A stretch of 64,000 nt of DNA from Pararge aegeria (lineage: Eukaryota; Arthropoda; Insecta; Lepidoptera; Nymphalidae). The notes below the pieces were generated by a model. It saw nothing but the letters and a program-made list of their open reading frames with translations, was not told the DNA's origin and ran no database searches. A program made the translations under genes and the position numbers. Below are positions 23,278-34,654 of this stretch, piece after piece. Each line of letters begins with the position of its first letter. The stretch's first letter is position 1. The stretch is taken from contig NC_053184.1 of the NCBI RefSeq assembly GCF_905163445.1, positions 7,936,001-8,000,000 on the forward strand, given 5' to 3'.

Positions 23278-23612
23278 CAGGGTAAGAAACCATTAAAAAA
23301 AAAAACAACTTCTATTTGTTGTGTATTGTCTTGAGAATTATTATTAATTGTAAACTCAACATCTCCTGAGGATGCGTAGAGGGTATATTGCCGAAGATCT
23401 GTTTGGTGTGGAGTATAAGGATTGAAGAAATTATAAATTACACCACACAGATTCTCCTGCTTTTCGCGGAGCAAAATAAGCAATTTCATAACGACTGTTT
23501 ATTTAGTTAACAAACAGAAGACATAAGCGGCTCATTTTTTGCGCAAAAGATTAGGGTGGCTATAAAGCGCGAAAATGCAGCCAGCCACAGAATTAAGAAC
23601 ATACAGAACCCC
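23278..23612. repeat. Repeat family D, second copy
   Basis: Aligns with 20310-20660 throughout (GGTAAGAAACCATT, CATCTCCTGAGGATG, GGTGTGGAGTATAAGGATTG, GCAGCCAGCCACAGAATTA) but lacks the CTCCGGTTTCGGAGCGAAAC hairpin segment. Confidence 0.6.
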
Positions 23613-23639
23613 TCATTCAGCCATTATTGCATGCTGTGC

Positions 23640-23830
23640 ATTGTATCTAAAGAATGTGAAAACGGGCTTCTTCTTAGACTAGGATGCGTTTGGAACCCTC
23701 GTAGCTTTAGTTTTAAGTTTACGAATGTGGTTATCGCCATCACCTCACTACCGTGTAATTCTTATGTACGCATCAAAAGTGCCACCTGTGGGCCTACTTA
23801 AATAAAGATATTTTTGACTTTGACTTTGAT
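23640..23830 (+). repeat. LINE 3' UTR with (TTTGAC)n tail
   Basis: GGGCTTCTTCTTAGACTAGG, CCTCGTAGCTTTAGTTTTAA, TATCGCCATCACCTCACTAC, GGGCCTACTTAAATAAAGAT and a TTTTTGACTTTGACTTTGA tail. The same 3' UTR follows LINE ORF remnants at 37.16-37.34 kb, which identifies it. Confidence 0.7.
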
Positions 23831-24345
23831 AGTGTAAATAATAAGGATACACCTCGCTGTCTTTATATATACTCTAAACAACAAAAGCTTTGGGAACGTA
23901 TGTAATTTGTCTATCACCTTGGGCTAATGTGGAGCTTGCTTCCATTCTGATCGTTAACGGGCCTATTTGTTATGTCTCCAGGAAGGTTACAACGGTTTCG
24001 TCACGTCACGTCGTCGTAAATTCGTCGTGACATTGAAAAAGTTAAAAGATTTCGCAAGCATGATGCGCTTACAATTTAATAAAAAAAACACATATTAGGT
24101 AGGTACTTAATATCATGCAAACACAATTTAAGACATACGAGTAGCTATCTATTTGGAAATTCTTTTAACGTTACCACTTCTTACATTAATAAACCCACCG
24201 AAAATAAAGACAATTAGTTAATTTAAAGTTCTCTATAAATTCTCTCCATAAAAAAAAAATCGTTTCTGTACGTCGTTTCGAAGACACAGGGCATACAAAC
24301 TGTAAAACGCTCTTCCTACCATCGGCCGGTTATAAGTTATCTATA

Positions 24346-24373
24346 CTAGTAGTAGTAGTAGTAGTAGTAGTAA
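24346..24373. repeat. (AGT)n microsatellite
   Basis: About nine AGT units, ending in an imperfect TAATAG. Confidence 0.9.
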
Positions 24374-24652
24374 TAGAGCTTGATGAACGCAAGATAACTC
24401 TTTGTAGAACGTATCTAAAAGGCTAGACGATGAGGATTTTCCACTTGGTGAGCCAACTACTTAGTCCATTAATTATTTATTAAAAATAAAAGTTTTCTAG
24501 ATACTGAGACTTTGAACGTGAAACTTCTTTATGACCTTATTTTTCAAAATATGATCTACTATATGTACTTACCTTTACAGAAATTGGTTACATAAAGTTA
24601 AATTAGATAAAGTTTAACAAAAGGCTTTTAATATCATAGACATGAACACAAA

Positions 24653-24711
24653 TAATACAATTATTTCATTTTACCTTATGACTATTAAGGTAAAATGAAA
24701 TAATTGTATTA
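24653..24711. repeat. Perfect 26-bp hairpin
   Basis: 24653-24678 and 24686-24711 are exact reverse complements with a 7-base loop (TGACTAT). It is AT-rich and matches no repeat family I see in the window. Its origin is unknown. Confidence 0.85.
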
Positions 24712-25004
24712 ATAATTAATAAATAATTATTACAGCATTTCATTAATTGTAATAGAATAATTGCCATCATTGTAATCGTTATTAGGTATATATTTTTGTT
24801 ATTAAGGGCTTATGTTAACTGAAATATGTAATATATTATGTTTACATTCCACAAAATTTAGCAACCGAGTAAAAACTCCATCAATTGTAGTGCGGATCTT
24901 GTTGTTGACGTTTGTGGACTGTTAAAAAAAAATAGAAAAAGATGGTGCGTAACGGAAAAATGTGACGCGTAACCGAAAAATGTGACAGTAATTTTTTTTT
25001 TCCA

Positions 25005-25250
25005 ACGCCAGTGCTCTGATAGTTTATAAAGATGTGAGAGAAAATAAATTTTTATCCTTTCCCCAGCATTGGCTCACAAGTGGAAATAATATCCAAATAA
25101 TATAAGTGTATTAATAAACGGGGGCATATTTCTGCTATTCCATGTTCTCGTCCTTTAGCAGGTGGACACGTTAATTATATCCCCTGTCAAGGGATATAAT
25201 CGAGGGATATAATTTTTATCTCCTGCACGTGCTAGCCCTGCTGGACAGGT
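25005..25250 (-). mobile_element. MITE family M1 copy with internal inversion
   Basis: 25012-25072 (GCCAGTGCTCTGATAG to ATCCTTTCCCC) runs in plus orientation. From 25073 the element continues in minus orientation (CATTGGCTCACAAGTGG, AATAAACGGGGGCAT, TATATCCCCTGTCAAGGG) to CCTGCACGTGCTAGCCCTGC. Confidence 0.6.
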
Positions 25251-25344
25251 GAAATCACATCGGAAAACGCAGCAATGGTAGACCACATTGACTACGTGGA
25301 CAAACTATATCATGCACGTTGAACGGTTCGTCAAAGTAGAAATA

Positions 25345-25495
25345 ATAAATAAATATACTACGACAATACACACATCGCCATCTAGTCCCAAAGTAAGCGT
25401 AGCTTGTGTTATGGGTACTAAGATGACTGATGAATATTTTTATGAATAATATACATAAATACTTATAATATAGGTAGGTACATATGAATACTGCC
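25345..25495 (-). repeat. SINE family S2, 3' part
   Basis: It contains ACTACGACAATACACACATC, GCCATCTAGTCCCAAAG, TAGCTTGTGTTATGGGTACT; the tRNA-like head is missing. Confidence 0.65.
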
Positions 25496-26034
25496 ACTGT
25501 TAATCGGCCGTCAAAATCCCTATAAAATACTATGTCTGTAAGTATTTGTTTGCGTATCCTAATATCCTCTCTATTCGGCTCAGTCCGTCTCCGCTCCATA
25601 GATTATTTATTTATTTTGCGAACGAAACCACATTTCAAAACTATACCTAGATAAGTACTTGTTAATTTTACAACCTAATATTGCGATATTATGCACTACT
25701 TAGAGCTTCCCACGTATGTCTCATTCATATTCTGCCGAGATTTATGAATGAAATGAAAAGTGTAGGTAGATATCGGTATACATTATGGGAATTATCTTAA
25801 ATTGTGTTAATTGAATCAATTAATCGGTAATTGACTTAATTCCCAAGAGTAGATGTAAACCTTTAATGGCCTTTCTCGTTGCCACATTAGGGCCAGCCAA
25901 ATCATATTTTACGACTTTTGTTAACTAATAATTATGATAAAAAAAAGTTGATTATCTTTTCTGGTGCAAACGGTAATAATTGGGACCAAAAAGGTAATAT
26001 GTGAAAGATCCCGAATTAGATAATGGTATACGGG

Positions 26035-26260
26035 TGGTGACCCGTGACGGCAGATTAGAATACAGGCGTCACCACCCCGCCTCTTCCCGCGGGTGTCATA
26101 CGAGGCGACGAAGGGAATATGACGGAAAACGGGCATCAGCCTTCTCTGTGCTACTACTACGTCTACTGCGATTACCAACCCATCCATCCATGGGCAAACC
26201 CTTCCGTCCTTGGGAGAGGCCGTTAATCCAGCAGTGGACTGTACAGGCTATTGCACAGAA
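26035..26260 (+). repeat. Dispersed repeat family B
   Basis: CCTCTTCCCGCGGGTGTCAT, ACGAGGCGACGAAGGG, GACGGAAAACGGGCATCAGC, TCCAGCAGTGGACTGTACAG. ORFs on both strands across it are repeat-derived. Confidence 0.6.
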
Positions 26261-26639
26261 AGTTTTTGTTTTTGTTTTTCACAGTTTGCACTCTCTTGTC
26301 ACAGGCTCGTGTCAATGGCCGCAAAATCAGCCTTATGCTGTGCATTAGCAACAATGCTCAGCGCTTATTTTCAGCCTGCTCCAGTATCAAACTGAGCAAA
26401 CAATCGCATCGCCCGTTGCGTTATTACAAGAGTTAATTTTTGATAAAAAAATTTAAAAAAAAAAAAAAAAAATTAAACAAATAAAACTAACACAAACAGT
26501 ACATATTTAACAGTTTAAAGTAAACAAGTAAAATTGTAGACAAAATAAAAATAAAAAAAAACGTTCAAAAGTTAACAAAACAACAAATATATATAACTGA
26601 TTAAATGACTTCCTGTTTATTTATTTATTCCAAACAGAA

Positions 26640-26790
26640 CTCATTTTGCATATAATGCAGTCTTAGATGGTTGCCAGCTAGCTTGTTAGGGATATGGTTT
26701 TATTTTGTAACCTTAATCGGTTTCTACGCGACATGGCGTTGAAATGCTATGCCACTTGGCGTCACGTCTTTGTGGACTAGCACGGCAGTT
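26640..26790 (-). repeat. SINE family S1 fragment
   Basis: ATAATGCAGTCTTAGATGG, TTAGGGATATGGTTTTATT, CGGTTTCTACGCGACATGGC, matching the S1 body in reverse. Confidence 0.55.
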
Positions 26791-27274
26791 TCCTATCATA
26801 ATGCCGATGTTTGTCGAAATGTGTTTCATTTAGTTTAAAATTACTTAAAGCGTTGTTTATTAAAAAATAAATCACTTTTTGTATATTTATAATTATTTTT
26901 AGGAAATAATTAAACAATTAGGTACATACTCCACGATAACCGATAGTAAGTAGCTTTAATTTTGTACACGCGTTATTGTCTTTATAGAAATACTCTTTTG
27001 TACAAATACGTTTCTAAGTGATAACACCTTTCTCATCTATCAAAGGTATCCCCTTAATTAGATACGAGACTGTCCGCAAATTACAGAATAGATAAATCTT
27101 CTCGATATAATTACGATATTATGTTTCGTTGCTTCTTCAGTCATCACAGTGTTATCTAAATTTAATAACGACAAAAACGGTAAATAGATATGTACGTACC
27201 AACCTAAATAGATAAGTTCATAATTGATTTCTCACAGCAATGAACATTGAAGGAAATATTTAGGTTACTACGCG

Positions 27275-27606
27275 TTTTATTACGGTTTTTTACAAATCCT
27301 TTGAGGACTGTTTGTTTTCCTGCACGGCTAGCATGGACAGGAGACAATTATCTCCCAGGGGAAAGGATAAAAATATATATTTTCTAAAAGCTTTATTAAC
27401 CCTCAGAGCATTGGCGTACAGGTAAAAATATTATCCAAATAATGTTTGTGAAATAATAAACGGGGGTAAACTTCTCCTATTCCATGTTTCCGTGCTTTAG
27501 CAGGCGGACATGTTATTATCGAGTTCATTGGTTGAAGGAAGGACAAACAGACAAACAAACGAACGAACAAACATCCTATCGCATTTATAATATTAGTAAG
27601 GATTAA
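27275..27606 (-). mobile_element. Helitron-like fragment interrupted by an M1 MITE
   Basis: 27275-27322 (TTTTATTACGGTTTTTTACA, GAGGACTGTTTGTTTTCCTG) and 27530-27606 (ACAAACAGACAAACAAACG... GCATTTATAATATTAGTAAG) are parts of one abundant lepidopteran family, seen joined at 51.96 and 57.52 kb. The M1 modules at 27323-27520 separate them. Confidence 0.5.
27323..27520 (-). mobile_element. MITE family M1 copy, one end truncated
   Basis: GCACGGCTAGCATGGACAGG, CTCCCAGGGGAAAGGATAAA, AGAGCATTGGCGTACAGG, AATAAACGGGGGTAAACTTC, ending near TTAGCAGGCGGACATG without the TATATCCCC boxes. Confidence 0.65.
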
Positions 27607-27760
27607 ATTCATCTCAGGAAGGTTTACTCACGATGTTTTCCTTCATCGTTAAAGCGACTAGCCAGTGATATTGAATTGAATAAAACTGTTGAATTGGAGA
27701 TCGAACTCCGTCCACCGAAAATTATCAGGAAATCCTAACCACTAGGCTATCATTACCGTT
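27607..27760 (-). repeat. SINE family S3
   Basis: ACGATGTTTTCCTTCATCGT, GAGATCGAACTCCGTCCACC (B-box-like, minus strand) and CCTAACCACTAGGCTATCAT. Confidence 0.55.
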
Positions 27761-27764
27761 TATT

Positions 27765-29428
27765 AAATTTTACTAAAATATTTAATTACACTTACAAAGA
27801 TCTATGCTTCAGTACCTTGCGTGCCGCGAGGGAGTTATGTCTACCCATTATCTCGTCTACCTCCTTGTAGAGATAATTATCTCGCGGCGCACATGTTAGC
27901 CTTACAGGTATCAAATAAAGGAGTGGATTATCTAATGTATATGGGAAAGACGATGACCTTACTGTTCGTAGGTACTTTTTTCCTTTCCCAAATTATGTTA
28001 TATCGGTCGTTACGTGCCTTTGTTGAAGCCTGCATTCGATACAGATTACAGACACGTCCTTCTATAAATCACATTTTGGAGTTAAAGTATCAAATTTATG
28101 AGCTGAGTTCCACAGATCTACAATAAAGATAACACGGATCATCGTTTCACCATATTAGCCCAATTCATGACCTACGTACATATTCTACCTAGCTATTGTG
28201 TTGCAATAGCACCGTGAGAGAATGCAGTTGATCTAAGGATTTTTTAACTTAAGTAGGTAGGTACTGACTTTGATAGGCCATGGCTAAACGGATTTTTATT
28301 ACTATAATACAACCGTTCTGGTTTACTACCAGTTGAGATTGAAGTGATGATGCGTTTGGGATGTTTGTGGGCTAACCTGTTAACCATAGAAACGGAGGAG
28401 TAAGTACGTAATTTACCGCTCGTTTTCTATGCATTTGACAGAACGTTTGACATAAATATGTAGTGCAAAATTTGCGACTCTAAAACGAGTGGCGTTAGGT
28501 CCATTTTACTTTGATAGCACTGTGTTTAATACTCGAAAACGACTCCTCGATTGCGAGGGAGCAAATTTTGCACCAAATCTGTAGATTTAGTGCGCGTCCT
28601 GTGATTGGTAGTTTTACACCGTACCGCAGAGTCACAGAAACAGTTAGACGCTTTTGTTTTAACGCGATTTATCAAAGAAAAGTGAATAATCATTAAAATA
28701 TAGCTTCTGATAAGATACAAATCTACTCAGTTGCAACTTCTTACTTGCCTTCGCTGCACTGAACATTTATTGCGTACATTTTGTAGCTTTATCTTTATTT
28801 AAAATCACGAATTTCTACGGGTCTCCTACCGAAACGATATTACTTCAGAGTAGGTACACCACTCATTCAATGAATAAAGAACATATAGAAGTCAGCCATT
28901 ATTGTATGCAGTGTTTTGTGTCCAGAAACAGTGATAACGCTCCACGCACGTCTCACTTTACGCCCGCGGAATTTTGCTAGCTCACAAATTTTCTTCCATT
29001 ATCCCATTTTATGGTGAACGTTTAGAACATGAGAGGAAAAATAATTACTGTCAACTGCTAAATGGTATGAAGTGTCGTTTGTTTGAGAAACCATTCTAAA
29101 CATATTCTTCAGTATTGAAGAACACGGTACACGTGTACACTTATTTTCTTAATTTTGTGCACTCAATGCTTAATCTTAAAAAGCTTTCCAAATAGCAAAA
29201 AATTAATGGGTTGGTTTTATAAACGTGCGTCATGAATTTAAAATAACTTTTAAAGGCTTTCGTTCCCGCATTGTGAAGAAGGGTTATAATGGAAACATAT
29301 ACCTAGGTATGAAAGCTTCATATCTGCATGTGATAGACCTACCTACATGAATTATGATTTTTTAGATTTTAAATTACAACGACCTCCCATCGTACTTAGT
29401 GCATAATATTATTTTTTTATGTTTACAG
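27765..29428. other. Non-coding stretch, nothing firmly recognised
   Basis: It includes a short inverted pair, GTGCCGCGAG at 27820 and CTCGCGGCGCAC at 27880, and another, GTGCAAAATTTGC at about 28464 and GCAAATTTTGCAC at about 28561, either of which could be remnants of DNA transposons. ORFs at 27821-28126 and 28511-28720 have no coding signature I trust. The last 20 bases are a good splice acceptor for the exon at 29429. Confidence 0.45.
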
Positions 29429-32400
29429 AAACTATCAAGGCGATCCCTTAGAAACATATTCAGCGTGCTGTACCTAGTACATTTGACCTACACCGTGACT
29501 GCGACTCAGTTCGCGTCGCATGTAAGCGTGAACACACCCACTCGAAGCTTTTCTCACGGAGTTGGCGATCCAGTGTCCGTACTAGAGCGGCGAGCGTACC
29601 ATCGGCTCCCACAGAGCCCACCTATAAGGAAATTACGCAGTAAGTATGTAACTATAATTTAAGGAGTTTTTACACGGGGCAATCCGTCGCTTGGCATGCC
29701 ATCTTTATCATGAGGCAGGAAGCTGAAGTGGCAATGGGTGGGGTAAATTGGGGTCCCAAGGTGCTGGCATAGCAACTCCGCACAGTTTAACGCAGCGTTG
29801 TTCGGTCCCCAACATGGTGGAAAGACAACAACCGAGTCACTGGGACCCTCTGGAAATAAGCGACCCAGGACCGTGGATTTTGGAACAGTGAGTTCAAATC
29901 TGGATCGCTTTCAAAGGACCCATTTCCGGCAGTGGACGTCAATCGGTTGAAGTCATGATGATGATGCTATTCTTATGCAAGTACCTACCTACACTTGAAT
30001 GAGTTTCTTACTATACCTACGGTTTACATATCGTCAGTTAGCATATTGTACATGTAACTGATGCCAGCCACTTGCTGAAGATACTGGTTACTGACTGGGC
30101 TATTCAACTTGCACGAGCTTTTTATGATGGCAAGTTCCGACGCATATGAGTCATAAAGATTGATTGCAGCCACCATCGACATAAATACACGTGTGTGTAA
30201 TTTAGAAGCGATGCATCGCTGCAATCTGCTTACAATTGATCGATGCGACGGATTGACTGTGTTAAATAGACATTTAATTTTATAGTGTCCATTGTGAACG
30301 GCGGAGAGATCGATGCAACGACACAATACGTTTTGGATATTTTGTACTTGGACGCTTGTCTCGTAGTTGCCCATTCACTCTTGATTTGAATATACTGTTT
30401 TTTTCTGAGATATTTTCAGCACTAGCCCGAGATTTGGACATTGGCGATATCCTGCACGTCATAGCTCGCCATGCTTCGAGGAGCATGTTAAACCGGTTAT
30501 TAACACTCAAAGTTATAATAGTCGTTAAAAGCCTTCCAACAGACAGACAGACAGACAGGCAGACATACAGACAAACAGACAGATAAAAATTAAACAAAAA
30601 ACTATTTTGGACTCAGTATCGATTATAAAGCATCCTCCGGTCAAAATTTTTAAAGTATAGTAAATGTGCAGAATTAATCCACTTTATATTAAGTTTTATT
30701 ATATAATTACATATTGACCTTCACCTTTCGACCTTGTAGAATACCTACCGATAGACCTTGCGATAAAGTTACAAACTTTGGTAACTCGCAATCTCCACCT
30801 GGCAGTCATCCAATAAAGGGCTTCATAGTGAAAGCCTAATCACCAGTTTGTCCTTGGATTTAGTCGTAGGATACTTGCGGTTCAAGACCCGGGAGTGTGA
30901 AAATCCTGACAAAATTTCTTTATTTCAGACAGTCCTAGTTTGTAAGCACTTTTGAAAGGTCAAGTCAGTCTTTTTGTAGTGGCTCTACCACCGGTTCGGA
31001 AGTCAGATTCTACAGAGAAGAGCCGGCTAGAAACTCAGCATAACAGATCTTAAGAATTTTCTACCTTGTGAGAGATGAGAGCGGAGCGGCCTGCTTCCAA
31101 GCAGCCGTGTCGTTTAAAAGTATGTCTAGCTCTGCTGGACATACTTTTTACCTGTGTCCTTTGGCTATCAATGGATTTGTCTATTTTGTTCAATAGTTGG
31201 TCAGTAATAAATAATAATTTAAGGGCCAAGTAGATGGTCAGTGGAAAACATACTAAACGCTTATAACAGAGAAAGCTAACAGGGAAACTTCGCAGCCGCA
31301 ACGTGCCGCTCTGTGTCCATAAAACTGATGCGTAGATTTAGTCCCTAATGTGCCTGTGATGACACCGGCATCCTCGCCCTTCAGATCGAAACTCAACTAC
31401 GCTGCTTATTGGCAAAAATAAACATCGTTGCAGTAGGTACTTTTCCGAAAGAGCTCTCTCACAAAAAGTCTACTAGGTACTACCTACTATTAAAACTCCA
31501 TTAATAAAGATCAACGCAACAAAGTATACAAAATAAAATTTTGTTTCAGGGCCAACTTCGCAAAGTCATGGTGGCTATCCCAGACACAAGCCAGCCATAC
31601 CTTTCCACGTTGAAGAGGTACATCGTGGCAACACCATAAGACCATGGCATTACAACAACTTCATGGGTAAATACGTAATAAATATGATTTCTATTAATTT
31701 TAGTATTTGTACAGTAGGCAGTTAAAGTAGAATAAGATAAGTAGCTAAACATGAGCACGTAGTTAGGAAGTAGGAACCAAACCAACCAAACCAACTAAGG
31801 TTAAAATTTTGTAATTACAAATAAATTTATAAAAACATCTTTTTTCATGTAGGCCTATCACAGGCACTTATAAAGCGTTCATAGTTCATACATATATGTT
31901 TCGGTACATGATAACTTTTTAAAATACTTAGGGTATTTACCTACTCACGGTGTTGGTATTAAACAATTGTAGTTAGAAAGTTGTAAAACTATCAACATAG
32001 TGAAAAATTGGAAAGAGCACGTGGAAACCTACAAAAACACCAATTATCAAAACTCACCTCGACGAAAGCGGGATAACTTGTTACAGGTGTCAGTTATATT
32101 AAACCTCTACTACTAAGCGGTTTCTACACGGCATCGTATCGGAACGCTAAATCGCTTGGCGGCAAACTAGAGGAAATTCAGAAATCATAAATTACAAGTT
32201 GCGGCGATCGAACCCTGTACCACCCACATATAAGACCACAGCGTTCGCCACTGAGGCAATGAGGTTGTAAAATTCGACTTCCAGAGAAAATGACGGATAC
32301 TTGTTGGGATCTTTTTTGAAGTGGGATACCTCTTGGATACTTCCGCATCCGGAAAGTTGCAGTAGGTAGGTAAGTTTGATTAAAGCCCACGGAACGTCCG

Positions 32401-34230
32401 AGTTGAAACACCGTGGGCCACATTGTTCCAACTCGTCGCCTGGTGGCTGGGTCACCAACCTTCACTAACTTCACTAAGTAGTAAGTACCTAAAGCTGTGT
32501 GTAAACAAAGCTCGACCGGGGGAGTACTGCCTCCTTACTTTTTTCTGCCGTGCTCCAGTCTAAAGGGTGCGTTACCACCTACCTACCAATAACTAACTCC
32601 TTTTCTCTTTCACACAAATAACGTCTAAGATAGTTTACATTACATATGTATTAGATACATAATATGTAGTTGCCTAAGGCCGCCGTTTACCCAATATAGC
32701 TCATTCCTGAACTAAAGAAATACATTTTTTTGTATTCTTTATTAGTAGCGTAGGCACAAAGCGCGTGTCAGTCTTTTATCTTCAATAGGGTTGTCACATA
32801 TAAATACTTAAATTGTTTTAAATTCGTTGGTATGGAAAAATAAATATGCTTCCTTTGATTTAATATTTTTCAAATTTCTTTATTTTTTTAATTCGTTATG
32901 AAATATATTTAAGCATGCTTCAATATTATTTTGTAATTCTGTTACACGTTGTATATATGCAGTTAGGTTAGTTTAGTTTGAATTTGAAACTTCTGTTTGT
33001 TAATAAATTAGCGTAGAAACAGTAGTTATGAAAAAAAAACAAATAACATTTTAATTTGTATGTTGGCAGCTGTTCCGATACAAGTGCTGCCACCTTCGCC
33101 GTACAAAGTGGACTCCCCTGATCCGGAATCCTTATGGCCAATAGGATTGTTCATACCGCCGGTTCCTCCACAGCGATTTGGATCTCTTCGACGCGCTGAC
33201 ACTCGTGTTTCCGGTAAGATATTTCTCTTCCTTAATTGGACTTAGTTAAACAAGAAGGATCCAACATTCATTTAAGACATTCAGAACCTTACAAATAAAT
33301 GTACCATAACGTCGCAATAATTATGCAATATTCTTCCACACAACTGACAGCAGCTTTCAATGTCAGAGCTTGAAATAACAAAAAAAAAAATGCTTTACTA
33401 TTGCGTTGTTACGCCAAATTATTTGTAGGGCCCTAAATGTATTTGACGACTTCCCTGGCGCAACGGTGTGCGCTGTGGTTAAAACCAGGTCGAAGTTCAG
33501 TCTTTACAAAGGTCAGAATTTATAATATCTGAATTTTGTTTTGTCTGGTCCGGCCGGGTGGGAAGCTTCGGCCGTGGGTAGTTACCACGCTACCGACAAA
33601 TACGCTCCGCTAAGCGATTTAGTGTTCCGATACGATACCGAAAAAGGAGTAACATGCTAGTCCGTTACCATCTTAGATTGTATCACACTAGCGGGTGTGC
33701 AATAGTGGACTAAAAAAAAAGTCTTAAAACTACCTCAATGTGGAATAGATCCATGGCTCACATGTGAGCGATTTATTTGCGTCACCAAATGGGTAAATGA
33801 ATGGATGTATCTATTCATATTAGACTTTAAATTTGGTCTACTCACATAATTAAGAACCTACCAACAGAAACCATGGTCACGGTTAATATTGAGTTAATAA
33901 AAAAATATGAACGCTCCCACCAATAAGTCAGTTTCGACTTTATAACATTAGAGTAAGATGTAATTTATATAAACGAGTCTTGTGTAAGCAACTTCGTAAG
34001 CACCAAATATAATCTGTTTTGCAGGATCAGACCCAGAAGATCCTTATCTACTCGAAGGCTCGGAAGCTGTAGCGGCAGTCATGAAGTCTACTCGTCACGG
34101 CCAGCTATACTTCCATGACATACCTCACATAGAATCTCTGCTAGCCAACCAAGATCTCAGAGTCAAAAACAACCTTAAACCCCACCGGATCGCGAGCATC
34201 CGACAAACGTGGCCATTCAACAGACCCTAG
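29429..34230 (+). CDS. Unrecognised secreted protein, four exons, start codon not contiguous
   Basis: Exons are 29429-29639, 31550-31666, 33070-33213 and 34025-34230 (TAG stop). All introns are GT-AG and every junction is phase 1; the joined frame is open for 225 residues. The first exon follows a strong acceptor (TATGTTTACAG), starts in phase 0 and has no ATG, so the start codon lies in an upstream exon. The ATG-only exon at 3897 would give an N-terminus MKLSRRSLRN followed by the hydrophobic run IFSVLYLVHLTYTVTA, a textbook signal peptide. The mature part has no cysteine-rich or enzymatic domain that I know. It is rich in Pro, Arg and His and has RR pairs (LERRAY, LRRADT) that could be prohormone cleavage sites, and it ends IRQTWPFNRP. 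AATAAA-type signals lie just after the stop (34235). I do not recognise the family; the exon chain is convincing, the start is not proven. Confidence 0.75.
29690..29975 (+). repeat. RTE LINE 3' end, degenerate
   Basis: GGGTCCCAAGGTGCTGGCAT, CGCAGCGTTGTTCGGTCCCC, GGACCGTGGATTTTGGAAC, CCGGCAGTGGACGTCAATCG and a tail with ATGATGATGATG: the same terminal segment as at 22.87 kb, in the first intron after exon 29429. Confidence 0.65.
30020..30592. repeat. Unclassified repeat-like block with (CAGA)n tail
   Basis: An intronic block ending in TAATAGTCGTTAAAAGCC and ten CAGA-type units (30540-30583). GCTTCGAGGAGCATGTTAAA is a word I associate with lepidopteran repeats. The 116- and 105-codon minus ORFs show no domain. 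Confidence 0.35.
30930..31165 (+). repeat. Dispersed repeat family A
   Basis: AAGCACTTTTGAAAGGTCAA, TGGCTCTACCACCGGTTCGG, AGAAACTCAGC, TGAGAGATGAGAGCGGAGCG and GCTTCCAAGCAGCC. A short piece of the same family is at 31838-31905. Confidence 0.6.
32105..32275 (-). repeat. SINE family S1 fragment
   Basis: GCGGTTTCTACACGGCATCG, CGCTAAATCGCTTGGCGGC, GATCGAACCCTGTACCACCC and GCGTTCGCCACTGAGGCAAT, i.e. body plus tRNA-like head in reverse. Confidence 0.55.
33450..33720 (+). repeat. SINE family S1, long copy
   Basis: The head is CTTCCCTGGCGCAACGGTGT (A-box-like), then CCGGCCGGGTGGGAAGCTTC, TAGTTACCACGCTACCGACA, GCTAAGCGATTTAGTGTTCC and ATGCTAGTCCGTTACCATCT, in the last intron of the secreted-protein gene. 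Confidence 0.65.
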
Positions 34231-34489
34231 CCCAATAATAAAACAAAACTGTATATTTAAAATTATTGTATATTTTTGTATAAATACTAAGGAAATACTC
34301 ATTTTATAGCTACCTATACATTATTGCATTTGTAAAAAATATATAAAAATATATTTGAGTCAACCATCGAGTCAATGGTAATTTTATTTCTACCCTAGTT
34401 TGAGCATTAAATTCGTCATGTAAATTATCTTCCAAGTATTTTATTCAAACTTATTGTTAATTAAGTACATTAATTATATAAAACAAATA

Positions 34490-34650
34490 AGTCCTATCTA
34501 TAACGGAGAACGGCCAGCAGCATCCTTTGTGCTACTAATACCATCTAATAAAATCAACAATCCTTCTGCCTAGAGTGGTGATTATGGGTACCCTTGCGTT
34601 GGTAGACGCAGTTTCGTCCAGTTGTGAACTGCTATAGACTTGTTGACACC
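34490..34650 (+). repeat. Dispersed repeat family B fragment
   Basis: TATAACGGAGAACGGCCAGC, TCCTTTGTGCTACTAATACC and GTCCAGTTGTGAACTG. Confidence 0.5.
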
Positions 34651-34654
34651 ATAC

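Noticed and set aside
27821..28126. 101-codon ORF as a membrane protein
   Set aside because: It starts without ATG, has one hydrophobic stretch typical of AT-rich DNA and no splice or homology support.
29399..29428. GTG at 29399 as the start of the secreted-protein gene
   Set aside because: The 30 bases upstream of 29429 are a pyrimidine-rich acceptor ending TTTACAG; GTG starts are not expected in animals.
30540..30583. (CAGA)n run as part of a coding repeat
   Set aside because: The ORFs across it read only microsatellite peptide repeats (TDRQTDRQ type) and lie in an intron.
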